NCBI RefSeq assembly: GCF_042477335.2
Contig: NC_091245.1
Location: forward strand, 118,578,501 to 118,642,500
Origin: Ovis canadensis
Taxonomy: Eukaryota; Chordata; Mammalia; Artiodactyla; Bovidae
Reading direction: 5' to 3'
Length of the DNA: 64,000 nucleotides
Part shown: positions 46,395 through 57,589 of the stretch, piece by piece
Position numbering within the stretch: the stretch's first letter is position 1
Layout: the number at the start of each line of letters is the position of its first letter
Translations under genes and position numbers: made by a program
The notes under the pieces: generated by a model
What the model was told of the DNA's origin: nothing
The model's input: only the letters and a program-made list of their open reading frames with translations
The model's database searches: none

Positions 46395-46720
46395 ATGAAC
46401 AAAATGCCACTTGCGTGGAGCCGACAGAGCTGGCAGGATGGCCCATCACGAAGGTGGGGAACCCGCTCCGGTACATGTGCATCACGAACCTAGATCTCCA
46501 GGACTACATCTTCCTGCTGCTCATCAGCTTCTGCATCTTCTGCGCGGGCACCGTGGCCGCCTGGCTGACCGGCGTGTGTGCCGTGCTCTACCAGAACGCA
46601 TGCCGCAAGTCGAGCGAGGACGAGGTGGAGAACGAGGACGAGCAGAGGGTGGAAGTCAGCAGGCGGATTTTTCACAGCAGAGTGGACTCGGGCCCTGATG
46701 GGTTCCCTCAGCTGATTTAG
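46395..46720 (+). CDS. LRRC52: LRRC52 coding exon 2 (terminal exon, LRRCT end, transmembrane helix, tail)
   Basis: This exon finishes LRRC52, giving residues 208-315. The acceptor is pyrimidine-rich and ends TTTCCTCTTAG. Joining in phase 1 makes codon 208 GAT and yields YPDEQNATCVEP across the junction, restoring the family sequence. Cysteines 214 and 236 complete the LRRCT cap begun by C188/C190, and NAT (211-213) is another glycosylation site. A hydrophobic helix of about 25 residues (about 246-272, DYIFLLLISFCIF onwards) anchors the protein. The tail is short and acidic (SSEDEVENEDE) and ends FPQLI. The stop TAG is at 46718-46720. The predicted total is 315 residues, close to the roughly 313 of the human protein. 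The in-frame ATG at 46379 lies in the intron and is not a start. The exon contains no frameshift or premature stop. Confidence 0.96.
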
Positions 46721-46885
46721 TTGCAGAGGCTGATGCTGCTGTCTGATGCAACTTTCCCAGGCTCCTGCCTTCCGTCTTGCCCTCCGCTTCCCACTCCTCA
46801 GCGCTGTCTTAGAAATGAAAGCCTACTATTATGGTAAAGTGCTATCAAGGTAAAATAAATAAAATGTTTGGTGGTCATTTCACAG
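46721..46885 (+). terminator. LRRC52: LRRC52 3' UTR and polyadenylation signal
   Basis: The short 3' UTR after the stop contains two overlapping AATAAA hexamers at 46854-46859 and 46858-46863. A GT-rich stretch follows (TGTTTGGTGG, then GGTTGGTC), the usual layout for cleavage near 46875-46885. Confidence 0.75.
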
Positions 46886-47420
46886 GTTGGTCTTCTTCTG
46901 CTCAACCAACCCAAGCACGATTTCTCAAGCTCAGAAGGATGGGGTGGAATAAAGTCTAGCGACGCTGTTGTAGGCATCTAAACGCTGAGGAAGCCCACCC
47001 TGAAAATGGGCCATATTGTGTCTGATGAGCACCTTACTCTGCCCCTAAATTAAGTGCTGGGGGGAGGCATCTGAGAAATATAAGATTTAAAAGATTTGTC
47101 CTGGAAGAGCAACAAGCTGGTTCAGAGGAGTAGTCAACATTAATGTGAATCAAATGGAGAGAAACACAAGAGAAAATGACAAGAACAAACAGGAATGGAA
47201 TCAGTCTATGGGCTATGTTCACACTTCACCTTGTAATATCACAACAGCCCTACTTTACAGTGGCTCTAGTTTACCCAAATGGTCAGCGGCACAGCCTCCC
47301 AAAGTCTACATTTTTTCCTTTAAGAGAAGCTGCGTTTCCAAGAAATGTTTAGCAGCATTACCAAAGGTCCATAGTGCCAGCCTTGTCACAGTGAAGGAGA
47401 GTTACAGAGGCAGCTGCCAC
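46886..47420. other. 3' flank of LRRC52, no recognised feature
   Basis: Nothing nameable is seen here. Confidence 0.4.
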
Positions 47421-47424
47421 TGCG

Positions 47425-47640
47425 GAGGCCTTACCGTGTGCCTGGCATCATCACACATCTAATGGGAGTAATCCTCATAGCAACTCGGTCGGTTGGCCAT
47501 TGTTACCTCATTTTCATGACGCTCAGAGAGGCTAAGTAACCAGCTCACATAGATGACAAGAAGCAGCACAGTTGCTGAGCCCAGACTGCCTGACCCAAAG
47601 CCCGTGCTCTGTGCACTGTGGCCTCCTGACCCTGATGAAG
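47425..47640 (-). repeat. MIR SINE
   Basis: Minus-strand MIR order: CCGTGTGCCTGGCATCATC, AATCCTCATAGCAACTC, AGAGAGGCTAAGTAACCAGC, GAGCCCAGACTGCCTGAC, CCCGTGCTCTGTGCACTG. Confidence 0.85.
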
Positions 47641-47902
47641 CGACAAAACAGCCAAGTGTGCGCCCACCTGGTCCTGCTCTAGGCGCTGCTTAGAAGATGG
47701 AAAAGAGCAGAAGTCAGGGGTGGCTCAACCCAAACACTCATGCTTTCCCTTTCTCCCTTCCCAGACCGAATTAAGACTCAGATCAAAGCCCCACCCGTGG
47801 AGCTACCTGTCCCTAAGCCTCCAACAAGCCTTGCCTTTCTCTACACTTACTCTGCAAATTCATGCAATTCCCTTGAATTTTTGTGGTGCCATGCCCCCAA
47901 AA

Positions 47903-48640
47903 CTGTTGTTGTCGTTGTTCAGTTTCTAAGTTGTGTCCGACTCTGCGACCCCATGAACTGAAGCATGCAAGGCTTCCCTGTCCTTCACTAACTCCCTGAG
48001 TTTGCTCAAACTCATGTCCATTGCATCAGTGATGCCATCCAACCATCTCATCCTCTGTCACTTCCTTTTCCTCCTGCCCTCAATCTTTCCCAGCATCAGG
48101 GTCTTTTCCAATGAGTTGTCCCTTCGCATCAGGTGGCCAAAGTATTGGAGCTTCAGCTTCAGCATCAGTCCTTCCAATGAATATTCAGGACTGATTTCCT
48201 TTAGGATGGACTGGTTGGATCTCCTTGCGGTCCAAGGACTCTCAAGAGTCTTCTCCAATGCCACAATTCAAAAGCATCAATTCTTTGGTGCTCAGATTTC
48301 TTTATAGTCCAACTCTCACATCCATACATGACTACTGGAAAAACGATAGCTTTGACTAGATGGACCTTTGTCAGCAAAGTAATGTCACCGCTTTTTAATA
48401 TGCTATCTAGATTGGCCATACCTTTTCTTCCAAGTTGCAAGTGTCTTTTAATTTCATGGCTGTGGTCACCATCTGCAGTGATTTTGGAGCCCAAGAAAAT
48501 AAAGTCTCTCACTGTTTCCATTGTTTTCCCACCTATTTGTCATGAAGTGATGGGACCAGATGCCATGGTCTTAGTTTTCTGAATGTTGAGTTTTAAGCCA
48601 ATTTTTTCACTCTTTTCCAAGAAACCAACATTGGAATACT
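47903..48640 (-). mobile_element. BovB 3' end, 5'-truncated
   Basis: On the + strand it runs from TTGTTGTCGTTGTTCAGTTTC to TAAGCCAATTTTTTCACTC. It covers the C-terminal coding end and 3' UTR of BovB. The translated minus strand gives VMYGCESWTIKK. Confidence 0.95.
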
Positions 48641-48749
48641 GCTATTAACTAAACTTTGAGCTTATTTGGATTCCCCAGTGTCCTTTTTCTGTTCCAGGAT
48701 CCAATCAAGGACACCACATTTATATTTAGGATATTCTTAAAAACAACAA

Positions 48750-48985
48750 TATATCTAACATTTATTGGGCATTTCTATATGTCAAGAATTGCTCTGCATG
48801 TTTCATTTAATTAAACACTGTATGTATCAACTCATTTAATTGTCAACATAACCGTTGTGATGTGGATATTATCATTATTTGTATCCCCTTTAGATAAGGA
48901 AATTGGGGCTTAACTAGCTCAAAATTTTGAAGTAAGACAAGAAGTCAAACCAGCTCTGTGTGACTATAGACTGTTTTCCCCAAAC
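48750..48985 (-). repeat. MIR SINE
   Basis: Minus-strand MIR order: TATTGGGCATTTCTATATGTC, CAACTCATTTAATTGTCAAC, GATAAGGAAATTGGGGC, GTCAAACCAGCTCTGTGTGAC. Confidence 0.7.
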
Positions 48986-49084
48986 TACTGATCAACACTA
49001 GCTCTCAAGAATTTAAACTACCAGGAAAGTATTGGCAAAAGAAATCTGAAATGCAGATTTACACAGTAGTTCTTCCCCTAAGAC

Positions 49085-49125
49085 ACCCTGGATCTTTACA
49101 CAGACACACACACATATACACAAAT
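49085..49125. repeat. Short imperfect (AC)n
   Basis: ACACAGACACACACACATAT-type repeat of about 30 bp. Confidence 0.8.
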
Positions 49126-49262
49126 GGGCCCAGCATCTACTCTGACTGGCCCTGAGGATCCCACAGGGAACAGACAGAATCAAGACTCTTAGGGAGATCA
49201 TAGTCTAGTTTGGCAGAAACACAAGTAAGCAAGTGATTTCCAGCCAGAGTGGTAAGTGAAGT

Positions 49263-49462
49263 GTAAGCACGGCGTAGCTCAGTCGGTAAAGAATCCACCC
49301 GGGTTTGACCCCTGGGTTGGGAAAATGCCCTGGAGAAGGAAATGGCAACCCACTCCACTATCCTTGCCTGGAAAATCTCATGGACCGAGGATGGGGGAGC
49401 CTGGTGGGCTGCAGTCCATTGGGTCACAAAGAGTCAGGCACGACTGAGTGACTAACTCTTAA
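49263..49462 (+). mobile_element. Bov-tA SINE, head partly deleted
   Basis: The head has lost about 20 bp (GTAAAGAATCCACCCGGGTTTGACC). The body runs on to CACGACTGAGTGACTAAC. Confidence 0.93.
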
Positions 49463-49469
49463 TCTGGCC

Positions 49470-49720
49470 AAGGGACCCAGGGGAAGGGCACCTCACACAG
49501 TAAGTAGCAGGGAGTCTCGAAAGTCTTCGCTGAGGAAGAGACATCTAAGCTGAGACTTGGCTGAGTGCAAAGTGGCAAAGAATACATGTGTGGGCGAGGG
49601 GGACACTCTAAGTAACAAGAACTGTGTGTGCAAACATCCAGAAGTGGGAAAGAACCTGGCGCATCACTGTAGCTAGAATATAGAGTTGAAGAGGGGAGGA
49701 AGACAGGAGAGATCACAGGA
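49470..49720 (-). repeat. L2 LINE relic
   Basis: Minus-strand L2 pattern: GAGGAAGAGACATCTAAGCTG, AGACTTGGCTGAGTGC, GTGCAAACATCCAGAAGTGG. Confidence 0.55.
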
Positions 49721-49800
49721 GAGAGAGATGCAAGGCCAGGCGCCGCAGTCTTTATGCCACCTTTTGTTACCCAGGGTTATGGTAGGTTCTGCTGCAGTAT

Positions 49801-50083
49801 CAGAGAAGGCAATGGCACCCCACTCCAGTACTCTACCTGGAAAATCCCATGGATGGAGGAGCCTGGTTGGCTGCAGTCCATGGGGTCACTAAGAGTCGGG
49901 CACGACTGTGCGACTTCACTTTGACTTTTCACTTTTATGCATTGGAGAAGGAAATGGCAACCACTCCAGTGTTCTTGCCTGGAGAATCCCAGGGACGGGG
50001 GAGCCTAGTGGGCTACCGTCTATGGGGTCGCACAGAGTTGGACACGACTGAAGCGACTTAGCAGCAGCAGCAGCAGTATCAGA
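49801..50083 (+). mobile_element. Bov-A2 SINE (dimer) with (CAG)n tail and target-site duplication
   Basis: Both Bov-A units and the CTTCACTTTGACTTTTCACT linker are intact. The CAG tail is at 50060-50076. GCAGTATCAGA flanks it at 49794-49804 and 50073-50083. Confidence 0.95.
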
Positions 50084-50384
50084 TAAAACCCGAAGTTTCC
50101 TTGGCTTAGCATAACAAAGACCCTTCTCACTCCTGTAAGGTCTGCTGTGGGAAGGGCAGCCCTCATCCACACTTCAGCTCCAGCATCTAGAACACAGGCC
50201 TGGAGTCCACAGCACAGCATCTCTTCGAGAGAAGAGATGTGACAGGCACGTAGCTCTTAACTGCCCGCACCTGGAAATGACAGATCATTTTTCAACTCAC
50301 ATTTCTTATGGCCCCAACCTCATGACAAGCAAATACAGTCTGTGTGCCAGGAACGCAAAATCCGATGGTAGACAAAGGTTTGTG

Positions 50385-51060
50385 TCTAGCTCACCACAAT
50401 AAGGAATTTGAACTGTCCCCTGGAGACCCCAAGGTCCACTCAAGAGTTTTTAGCATGAGAATCATGTAGTCTAATTTGTGTTTTAGAAAGCTCACTCTGG
50501 CTATAAGGTGAAAGAGCCTAGAGGGAGAGAACACAATTCTAGCACAAGAACACACAGTCTAGCACACTGCAGAACTCCAGGGGAGACCCAAGGGTGATGA
50601 AGCAAGGGCTTTGACAGTGGAAACAGAGAGAAGCAGATGAATTTCAGTTATATCAGAGATGGAGTGGACAGAATTCTGTGAATGACTGGACAGGGAAGAT
50701 AGGGAAAGAATGGGTGGGCAGAGAATTCGGAGAGGGTGGAAGGAGTTAAGGAGGGTGCCCAAACTTCTGATCTAGACAGCCAGGAGGCTGGTAGCACCAG
50801 TCAGTGAGACAGAAAGAACCATGGAGGTGACCTGGATACAAAAACTGGCCAAGCAATAAGATGTGGGGGTGGGACAGGGCACGTGTGAAGGCATGGTGGG
50901 GTGGAGGGAGGGAGATCGAAGGTGAAGTCCTTATGCTCTTCAGTGGAAAGTCAATAGTGCTTAAAACTGAAAAATGAAATAGAAGCCATCTAGGCATAAT
51001 CTTTAGAGATATCAAAAAAAAATCAGTCAAAAGAGTTTCAAGTGTCTGGGGAAGGGGAGA
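50385..51060 (-). repeat. L2 LINE relic
   Basis: Minus-strand L2 landmarks: ATCATGTAGTCTAATTTGTG, AAGCTCACTCTGGCTATAAG, GGTGACCTGGATACAAAAAC, GGGAGATCGAAGGTGAAG. Confidence 0.65.
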
Positions 51061-51339
51061 GCATGGGAGAAATCATGGAAGATGGCTGTTTTTCATAAAT
51101 TTTGTAGAGCTACAACCTTAAATAAACTATGTGCTTCTATATTTGATTAAAATGGTTGTTGTTTTTTTTTTAATACTAGCTCATCTAGAGTGTTGCTATC
51201 TCAAGAGGTTCTTTAGCGCCCTTTTCTATCCATGGGGATATCCATGTGATTTAAAAGGGCAATGTGCCTGGAAAGGGAATGTCCCTACTCCATGCTAGAT
51301 TTCTACATTCACAATGTGCCTGAAACTGAGTCCTAGAAA

Positions 51340-51485
51340 AATCAGAGAGGGCTTTCTACAGGAGGCCATGTTTAGCCTAGATCTTTAAAAGTCATGGGAT
51401 TTCATGGAGGAAGGGGCATTTCAGATGAATGGTAAGGGTGAAAGCATGGAGGTATGACAAAGAGAGATGTGTTCAGGGAATGATT
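51340..51485 (-). repeat. L2 LINE relic
   Basis: Minus-strand L2 pattern: GAGGGCTTTCTACAGGAGGC, TAGCCTAGATCTTTAAAAG, GAAAGCATGGAGGTATGAC. Confidence 0.5.
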
Positions 51486-51527
51486 TTAGTTCTTTTTGGC
51501 AGCCTGGACGACATTGAAATAACTCTA

Positions 51528-51738
51528 GGATGGGCTTCTATGCTGGTTTAGATGGTAAAGAATCTGCCTGCAATGCAGGAGACCTGGGTTCAATCCCGGG
51601 TTGGGAAGATCCCCTGGAGAAGGAAATGGCAACCCACTCCAGTACTCTTGCCTGGGAAATCCCATGGACAAAGGAGCCTAGTGGGCTACAGTCCATGGGG
51701 TCACAAAGAGTTGGACACGACTGAGTAACTAAGCGTGC
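51528..51738 (+). mobile_element. Bov-tA SINE
   Basis: It runs from GGGCTTCTATGCTGGTTTAG through GGGTTCAATCCCGGG to GACACGACTGAGTAACTAAG. Confidence 0.95.
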
Positions 51739-51794
51739 TGTATGGAAACAGAAGATCAGTCAGGATCAATCAGGTAGTGCAATGATGTTTGTGC

Positions 51795-51945
51795 ACTGTT
51801 TCGCAAAATCAGGCCCATGGACCACCTGTAACAGGGACCTAAGGATCCTTCAGTGCTTCTAAATCCTCAGGAGGGGTGAGGCAGTAATCTACACTATAAT
51901 ATGTTCTCTCAGTAAATCCTATGCATCCTAAAATTTGAGAAACAT
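51795..51945 (-). repeat. MER5A-like relic
   Basis: Minus-strand hAT-like pattern: GCACTGTTTCGCAAAATCAGG, CATGGACCACCTG, TAAATCCTCAGGAGGGGTG, CTAAAATTTGAGAAAC. Confidence 0.45.
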
Positions 51946-52209
51946 CAGTCAAGCACAAGGAAATAAAGTCCCGATGTAGTGACTGAATGGGAAGGAGAAA
52001 ATGGTCACTAGACCCAGGACCTCATAGACTGCAAGTGCCTCTTGGATCTCGAACTGGTCTCAGTCATCATGTCAGGGTAAGTGGCTCTATGGGCTACAAA
52101 GAAATGCAGATGCTGGCGGCAGGGGGCAACACTCAACAGCTCCTGCCCACCACCTACTGCCTGCCATTCCTGCCTCACTAAAAGGGATCCTTGTAGTGAT
52201 ACGTTGGGA

Positions 52210-52375
52210 GAAGTACTAACTTCCAGGCTCAGCTTTTCCATTGCATGTGTGATCTTAAGAAGTTGTTTACGAAAAAAAAAAAAAAAAACCTGCTCCTTCA
52301 CTTGGGTCTCAGTTTCACCAACTGTAAAATGAGGTGGTTAGACTAGATTACCTCAAAGGCCATCTCAAATAAAAA
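52210..52375 (+). repeat. Possible MIR-like relic with an A-run
   Basis: It shows GTGTGATCTTAAGAAGTTG, an A-run at 52271-52288, then GGGTCTCAGTTTCACCAAC and GTAAAATGAGGTGGTTAGAC. Confidence 0.5.
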
Positions 52376-52394
52376 TGTCTGAAAACAACTATAG

Positions 52395-52985
52395 ATAATA
52401 TCCAGAATATTCAAGGACCTCCTGCAAATCAAAAAGAAAAATAGCAAGAACCCCAATAAAATACTGGCTGAGAATATGAACGGGCAACTTATAAAAGGAG
52501 GAAAAGAAAGCTAACTAGCATACAAAGAAGTGCTCACATTCATTAGTATTCAAAGAAATGCAAATTAAAACAATAGATGTTACTTTACACTTGTTAGATT
52601 GGTAAAAAAAAAAAAAATTGAAAGCTGGATCTTGTCACATGTTGGCAGGGATGTAGGAAGAAAGTAGAGATGGGTACAGTCAGCCAGGAGAGAAATCCAG
52701 CACCACTTAAGTCAAACTGAGTGTGTGCTTACCCTACCACCCAACAGGTCCACTCAGTCCTGGGTAGATCTCCTGCAGAAATGATTACGCAGCCTACAAC
52801 GGAGCACACGTGAAGACATCTGTTGCAGTGTTATGGGTATAGCATAGAGTTGGAAGAGAGACTAGGTAAAATGTATAGAGTGCTACCGAATGGTTATAAG
52901 CAATTAACTCGATGTACATATGGCAGCATGAGTGGATCTCAGAAACACAATGCTGAGCAAACAAAGGGGGAAACATAATGAAAAT
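52395..52985 (+). repeat. Old L1M fragment (ORF2 3' part)
   Basis: It shows AAGAAGTGCTCACATTCATT, then AAAGAAATGCAAATTAAAAC and GTCACATGTTGGCAGGGATG. The final part resembles ACCGAATGGTTATAAGC. It is heavily diverged. Confidence 0.65.
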
Positions 52986-52999
52986 TTTTATGATTCCCC

Positions 53000-53490
53000 C
53001 AAATCCTGAAATCCCCTAGTAAAATCTTAAGTCCTTACACTGTCCTACAAAGCCCCACATGATCTGCCTCCCTGCCTCCATCTCTCTGTTTTCCTCACCG
53101 ATATCATCTTCTACCACTGTCCCACTACTCACTCTGCCCCAGCCTCACTGGCTGCCTGCTATAGATACATGCCAGGCACTGAGGCTGCAACAGACCCTTT
53201 GCACTGGCTGTTCTTCTGCCTGGAATTGTAAGCCTTCAGAATCCTCTACAGACACACACACACACACACACACACACACGGTCCCCCTTGCCCAACTCTA
53301 TTTTTACCTTAGATAATAATGAAATGTAATAATAAGTAAATTTTATAGTCATCTTAAAGGTAGTAAATGCTGTCACCCCACCCCTATATTTACCACTAGA
53401 ACATGAGTTCTGTGAGGGCAGGAACTCCTAGAACAAAGCCTATCATAAAAGAGGCACTTCTAAACTTTTCTTGAATAAGTAAATGAAAGG
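53000..53490 (+). repeat. L2 LINE 3' end with internal (AC)n
   Basis: L2 landmarks: AAAGCCCCACATGATCTGCC, GCACTGGCTGTTCTTCTGCC, CTAGAACATGAGTTCTGTGAG, GAATAAGTAAATGAA. An uninterrupted (AC)n lies at about 53251-53279. Confidence 0.8.
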
Positions 53491-53504
53491 TGAGTGGGAA
53501 TGAG

Positions 53505-53722
53505 GGTGTGTGCATGCTAAATAACTTCATTCATGTCCAACTCTTTGCAACTGTAGCCCGCCAGGCTCCTCTGTCCATGGAATTTTCCAGGCAAGAATAC
53601 TGGAGTGGGTTGCCATGCTCTCCTCCAAGGAATCTTCCTGACCCAGGGATTGAACCTGAGTTTCTTATGTCTCCTGCATTGGCAGGAAGGTTCTTTACCA
53701 CTAGCACCGCTGAGAAGCCTGA
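53505..53722 (-). mobile_element. Bov-tA SINE
   Basis: Minus orientation: TCATGTCCAACTCTTTGCAAC to TTCTTTACCACTAGCACCGC. The head is slightly rearranged. Confidence 0.92.
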
Positions 53723-53729
53723 GACTGAG

Positions 53730-54225
53730 GGTAAAAACTATATTTAATTAAAAAAAAAAGGAGAAGGGCTGAGAACAGGAAAATGATGGTGAGGTTCAAT
53801 TTATTGAGAGATACGAGTAATTTAACTTGTGTGCCTGAGATTTACAAAGGGGGATAACTGTGGATCAGTGTCTCATCTGCCTCCCAGTGCCCACCCACTC
53901 CACCCCAGCCCATCTGTTGGAGATCCTCTTCCTGCCAGGTCTTTGCACAATGAGCCAACCAAACCCTGGCTGTGGGAAGAACCCTCTGTTTCATCTACAA
54001 GAGCTGCTGTCTCTGAGATTTCAAGACCACAACAGGGCTGAGGGCATGTTCTGGCAACATTGTACATGACTCCACCCAGCATCTCACACTTCGTCAAACA
54101 CAGGGCCCACCTGAGCAGGAGAGGTCTGGACACAGAAGAGCATCTAATAACCAACTCACAAAGCCTTTCCTCAACTTTGAAGGAAATTATTCCCCCATTG
54201 GATGAATAAGAAAACTAACATTGAA
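53730..54225. other. Intergenic stretch without a recognised repeat or gene
   Basis: Nothing nameable is seen here. Confidence 0.35.
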
Positions 54226-54565
54226 AAAGGTTAGCACTTGGTCCAAAAGGTCAACAAAAAGTCTACAAATAATAAATGCTGAAGAGGGTGTGGAGAAAAA
54301 GGAAGCCTCCTACACTATTGGTGGGAATGTAAATTGGTACAGCCACTATGGAGAGAAGTGTGGAGGCTCCTCAAAAATTAAAAATAGAGCTACCGTGTGA
54401 TCCAGCAATGCCACTCCTGGGCATGTGCCCGGAGAAAACTGTAATGCAGAAAGATACACGCACCCCAATGTTCACAGCCATGTTTTACAACAGCCAAAAC
54501 ATGGAAGCAACCTAAATGTCCATTGAAAGAAACGGATGAAGATGTAGTACATATATACAATGGAA

Positions 54566-55080
54566 TACTTGATGTTGTTGCTCAGTCATTCAGTCATCTC
54601 CAATTCTTTGCAACCCCATGGACGGTAGGTCACCAGGACTCAACTATGTCCTCTGACCTCCACTATCTCCCAGAGTTTTCTCAGACTCATGTCCATTGAG
54701 TCGGTGATGCTATCTAACCTTCTTATCATCTGCCCCCCTGTCCTTTTGCCTCAGTCTTTCTCAGCATCAATGTCTTTTCCAATGAGTCAGCTCTTCACAT
54801 CAGGTGGCCAAAGTATTGGAGCTTCAGCTTCAGCATCAGTCCTTCCAATGAATATTCACGGTTGATTTCCTTAAGATTGACTGGTTTGATCTCCTTGCAG
54901 TCCAAGGGACTCTCAAGAGTCTTCTCCCAGGACCACAATTTGAAAATATAAATTCTTTGGTGCTCAACCTTCTTTATGGTCCAACTCTCACATCCATGCA
55001 TGACTACTGTATAGCTTTGACTATACAGATCTTTGTCAGCAAAGTGATGTCTTTGCTTTTTAATATGTTGTTTCAGTAAA
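54566..55080 (-). mobile_element. BovB 3' end nested in the L1
   Basis: On the + strand it runs from GATGTTGTTGCTCAGTCATT to TTTGCTTTTTAATATGTTG. It is followed by an A-run and (GA)n at 55079-55105 where the L1 resumes. Confidence 0.94.
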
Positions 55081-55362
55081 AAAAAAAAAGAGAGAGAGAG
55101 AGAGAATGAAATAATGCCATTTGTATCAACATGGATATACCTAGAGGTTATCATACTAAGTGAAGTAATCCAGATAAAGACATATCATATGATATCACTT
55201 ATATGAAGAATCTGAAAAAAAAAAAAGATTCAAATGAACTTTTATACAAAGTAGAAATACACTCACAGACTTAGAAAATAAACTGATGGTTACCAAAGGG
55301 GAAAGGTGTAGGGGCTGGGGATAAATTAGGAGTCTGGGATTAACACATATCTGCCACTCTAT

Positions 55363-55572
55363 ATGGAGCTTCCCCAGTGGCTCAATGGTAAAGAATCTGC
55401 CTGTAGTGCGGGAGACACAGGTTTGATCCCTGGGTTTAGAAGATCCCTTGGAGGAGGGCACAGCAATTCTCTCCTGTATTTTTGCCTGGAGAACCCCATG
55501 GACAGTGGAGCCTGGTGGGCTACAATCCATAAGGGTGCAAAGAGCTGGACATGACCAAAGCGACTGAGCATT
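55363..55572 (+). mobile_element. Bov-tA SINE nested in the same L1
   Basis: It runs from GGAGCTTCCCCAGTGGCTCAA through AGGTTTGATCCCTGG to CATGACCAAAGCGACTGAGC. The L1 continues after it. Confidence 0.94.
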
Positions 55573-55789
55573 CATGCATATAAAACAGATATCCAACAAA
55601 GACCTGCAGCATGGCACAAGGAACTATACTCAGTATTTTGTAATAACCTATCAGGGAAAAGAATCTGAAAAAGAATACATATACATATTATATATGCATA
55701 CACACGTAACTAAATCACTGTGCTATACACCTGACGCTAACATGCCACTGTAAATCAACTATACTGCAATTTAAAAAAAAATAGTCAAT

Positions 55790-56555
55790 GGCAAAAAATT
55801 TAATTAATTAAATCAAATTTAAAATGTTAACATGGTCCTATGGTACTATTTCACCTGGTCAACACCTGGCAGTACTGGGATTTCAGCCAGTCTGTCTTCC
55901 TGATGCCATGCGTTGTGTTTTCTCTACCAGCTTAGCTTCCTTCTCTGTGCAAAGAAGACTCCTATGTTAGGGAAATTAACAAGCTTAATTTTTCCAGTTT
56001 GATTTTTCATGCTTTTACTGTCATCTCCTCCCTGTGGCTAACCACTTTTCATCTCTAGGATTCAAATTCAAAGCCTGTGGATTGGATACAGGCCATCTAA
56101 AAGCTAATGTTAGAAAATAGGGGCAAATGGATCACCTATTACTACTAAGACTTTAAAAGGATTATCCATTCCTTGCGAGCAGCCAGATGGTAGATACGGT
56201 ATACAGGCCATCAGCTCTGGCAATAATAGTTCTGATACTTCTGAGGGGTAAGGAAGGAAGCACTGAGAATATGGGACAATCTGAAGGCAACGCTAAGTGC
56301 AGTTAGATTAGAAAAGGGTGCAGGCTGATTGGCTTCTTAACCAGGCCAATTATTCAGGACAAGAGATTAATGTCTAAGAACAATACAGTCTGATTTATGA
56401 CTTGGGGTCTTTTTGGTCTCCATGGACTCATTTAAGTGACACTGAGCTCATTCCCAAAGAGAAAAGTGGATAAAAACTGGTTTAATCCTTTGATCTGGTC
56501 TCCCTCAGAAGTCGGCCATGGCTTGCAGCTCTTTATCTCCAGTGAACTTAACACA
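55790..56555. other. Intergenic stretch without a recognised repeat or gene
   Basis: Nothing nameable is seen here. Confidence 0.35.
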
Positions 56556-56559
56556 TGGT

Positions 56560-56712
56560 ATGCACGTGCGCATTCTCAGTCACGTCAGTCACGTCTCACT
56601 CTTTGCAACCCTGAGGACTGTAGCCCACCAGGCTCCTCTGTCCATGGGATTCTCCAGGCGAGAATACTGGGGTGGGTTGCCGTGCCCTCCTCCAGGGGAT
56701 CTTCCTGACTCA
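56560..56712 (-). mobile_element. Bov-tA fragment
   Basis: Minus orientation: GCATTCTCAGTCACGTCAGTC to GGGGATCTTCCTGACTCAGGG. The tRNA-like head is missing. Confidence 0.9.
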
Positions 56713-56714
56713 GG

Positions 56715-57585
56715 GCGCATGCACGTGGCAGGAGCTCCATAAGGCCCCTGAGACATGGTCTCACTGAAGCTCACACTGCAACAACTTTACACTGAAGCAC
56801 TGGAACCCTGCAAGTCTCCTACTAAGAAGCCCCTTGGGGATTACCAGTTTCAGGTAAAAATCTGTTTAGGCAGATCTTGGCAGTCCCTCAACCGCACCCA
56901 GCAAACAAGTAAAAAGAAATTCACCATAATGAATTTCTTCATGAGCTACATGAACCTTGAACCCATTATAATCCCTGTCATTTTCATTTTCCCTCAAGTT
57001 AAAATAGGCATTAAACTCCATTTGTGGCTCTAAAACTCAGAGATTCTTTACATAAAGGACCTAAAATCCCAAATCACAAACACAAAAACAGCAGTAGAAG
57101 AGATATCAGAGCTCTTGTCCACATCCTTTATTTTTATTAATGAAGAAATTGAAGCCTAAAGAGATGAAAGGACTAATTTAAGGCCATATTCCTGGTGGTT
57201 CCTCCCTTACCTCTCAGAAGTACTATTGGCATCAAGTAATATGAGTCCCATTTGATGGTGTCAAGTCCCATCTGAAAGCTCCCATGCGTGGGTGCTATGG
57301 TGGTTCATTCTGTCCCTGACATTCCCATTTTTCTAAGGCCTACATTGTACCAGGGGGAAAAAATGAATGGGGTTTAGTCCAAAAGAATTCCAGAAGCAGA
57401 GAATTTTGGTTTCTCTTTGGAACAGTTTTATTTAAGCTCAGAAGAACTTTTTAAACCATTGTTTGGAGAATAAAACAAAACTATGCCCTCAGACCTTGAA
57501 ACCCAGACAGAGAGTCACATAAGCAAACAATAACATCATAAGATGCATTCTACGCACATTAAAATATGAGTAAGTGTTTTTATAT
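56715..57585. other. Intergenic stretch, mostly unique
   Basis: A weak MIR-like piece (minus) lies at about 57115-57200 (TGAAGAAATTGAAGCC). No gene is recognised. Confidence 0.4.
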
Positions 57586-57589
57586 CATA

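Larger units (their letters stand above)
54230..55785 (+). mobile_element. L1 3' end, interrupted twice
   Basis: Left piece (about 54230-54565): ACTATTGGTGGGAATGTAAAT, CCAGCAATGCCACTCCTGGG. Middle (about 55076-55362): TGCCATTTGTATCAACATGG, then AAATAAACTGATGGTTACC. Right (about 55575-55785): ATATCCAACAAAGACCTGC and AAATCAACTATACTGC, with a poly-A. The three parts are in order and colinear with one L1. Confidence 0.9.
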
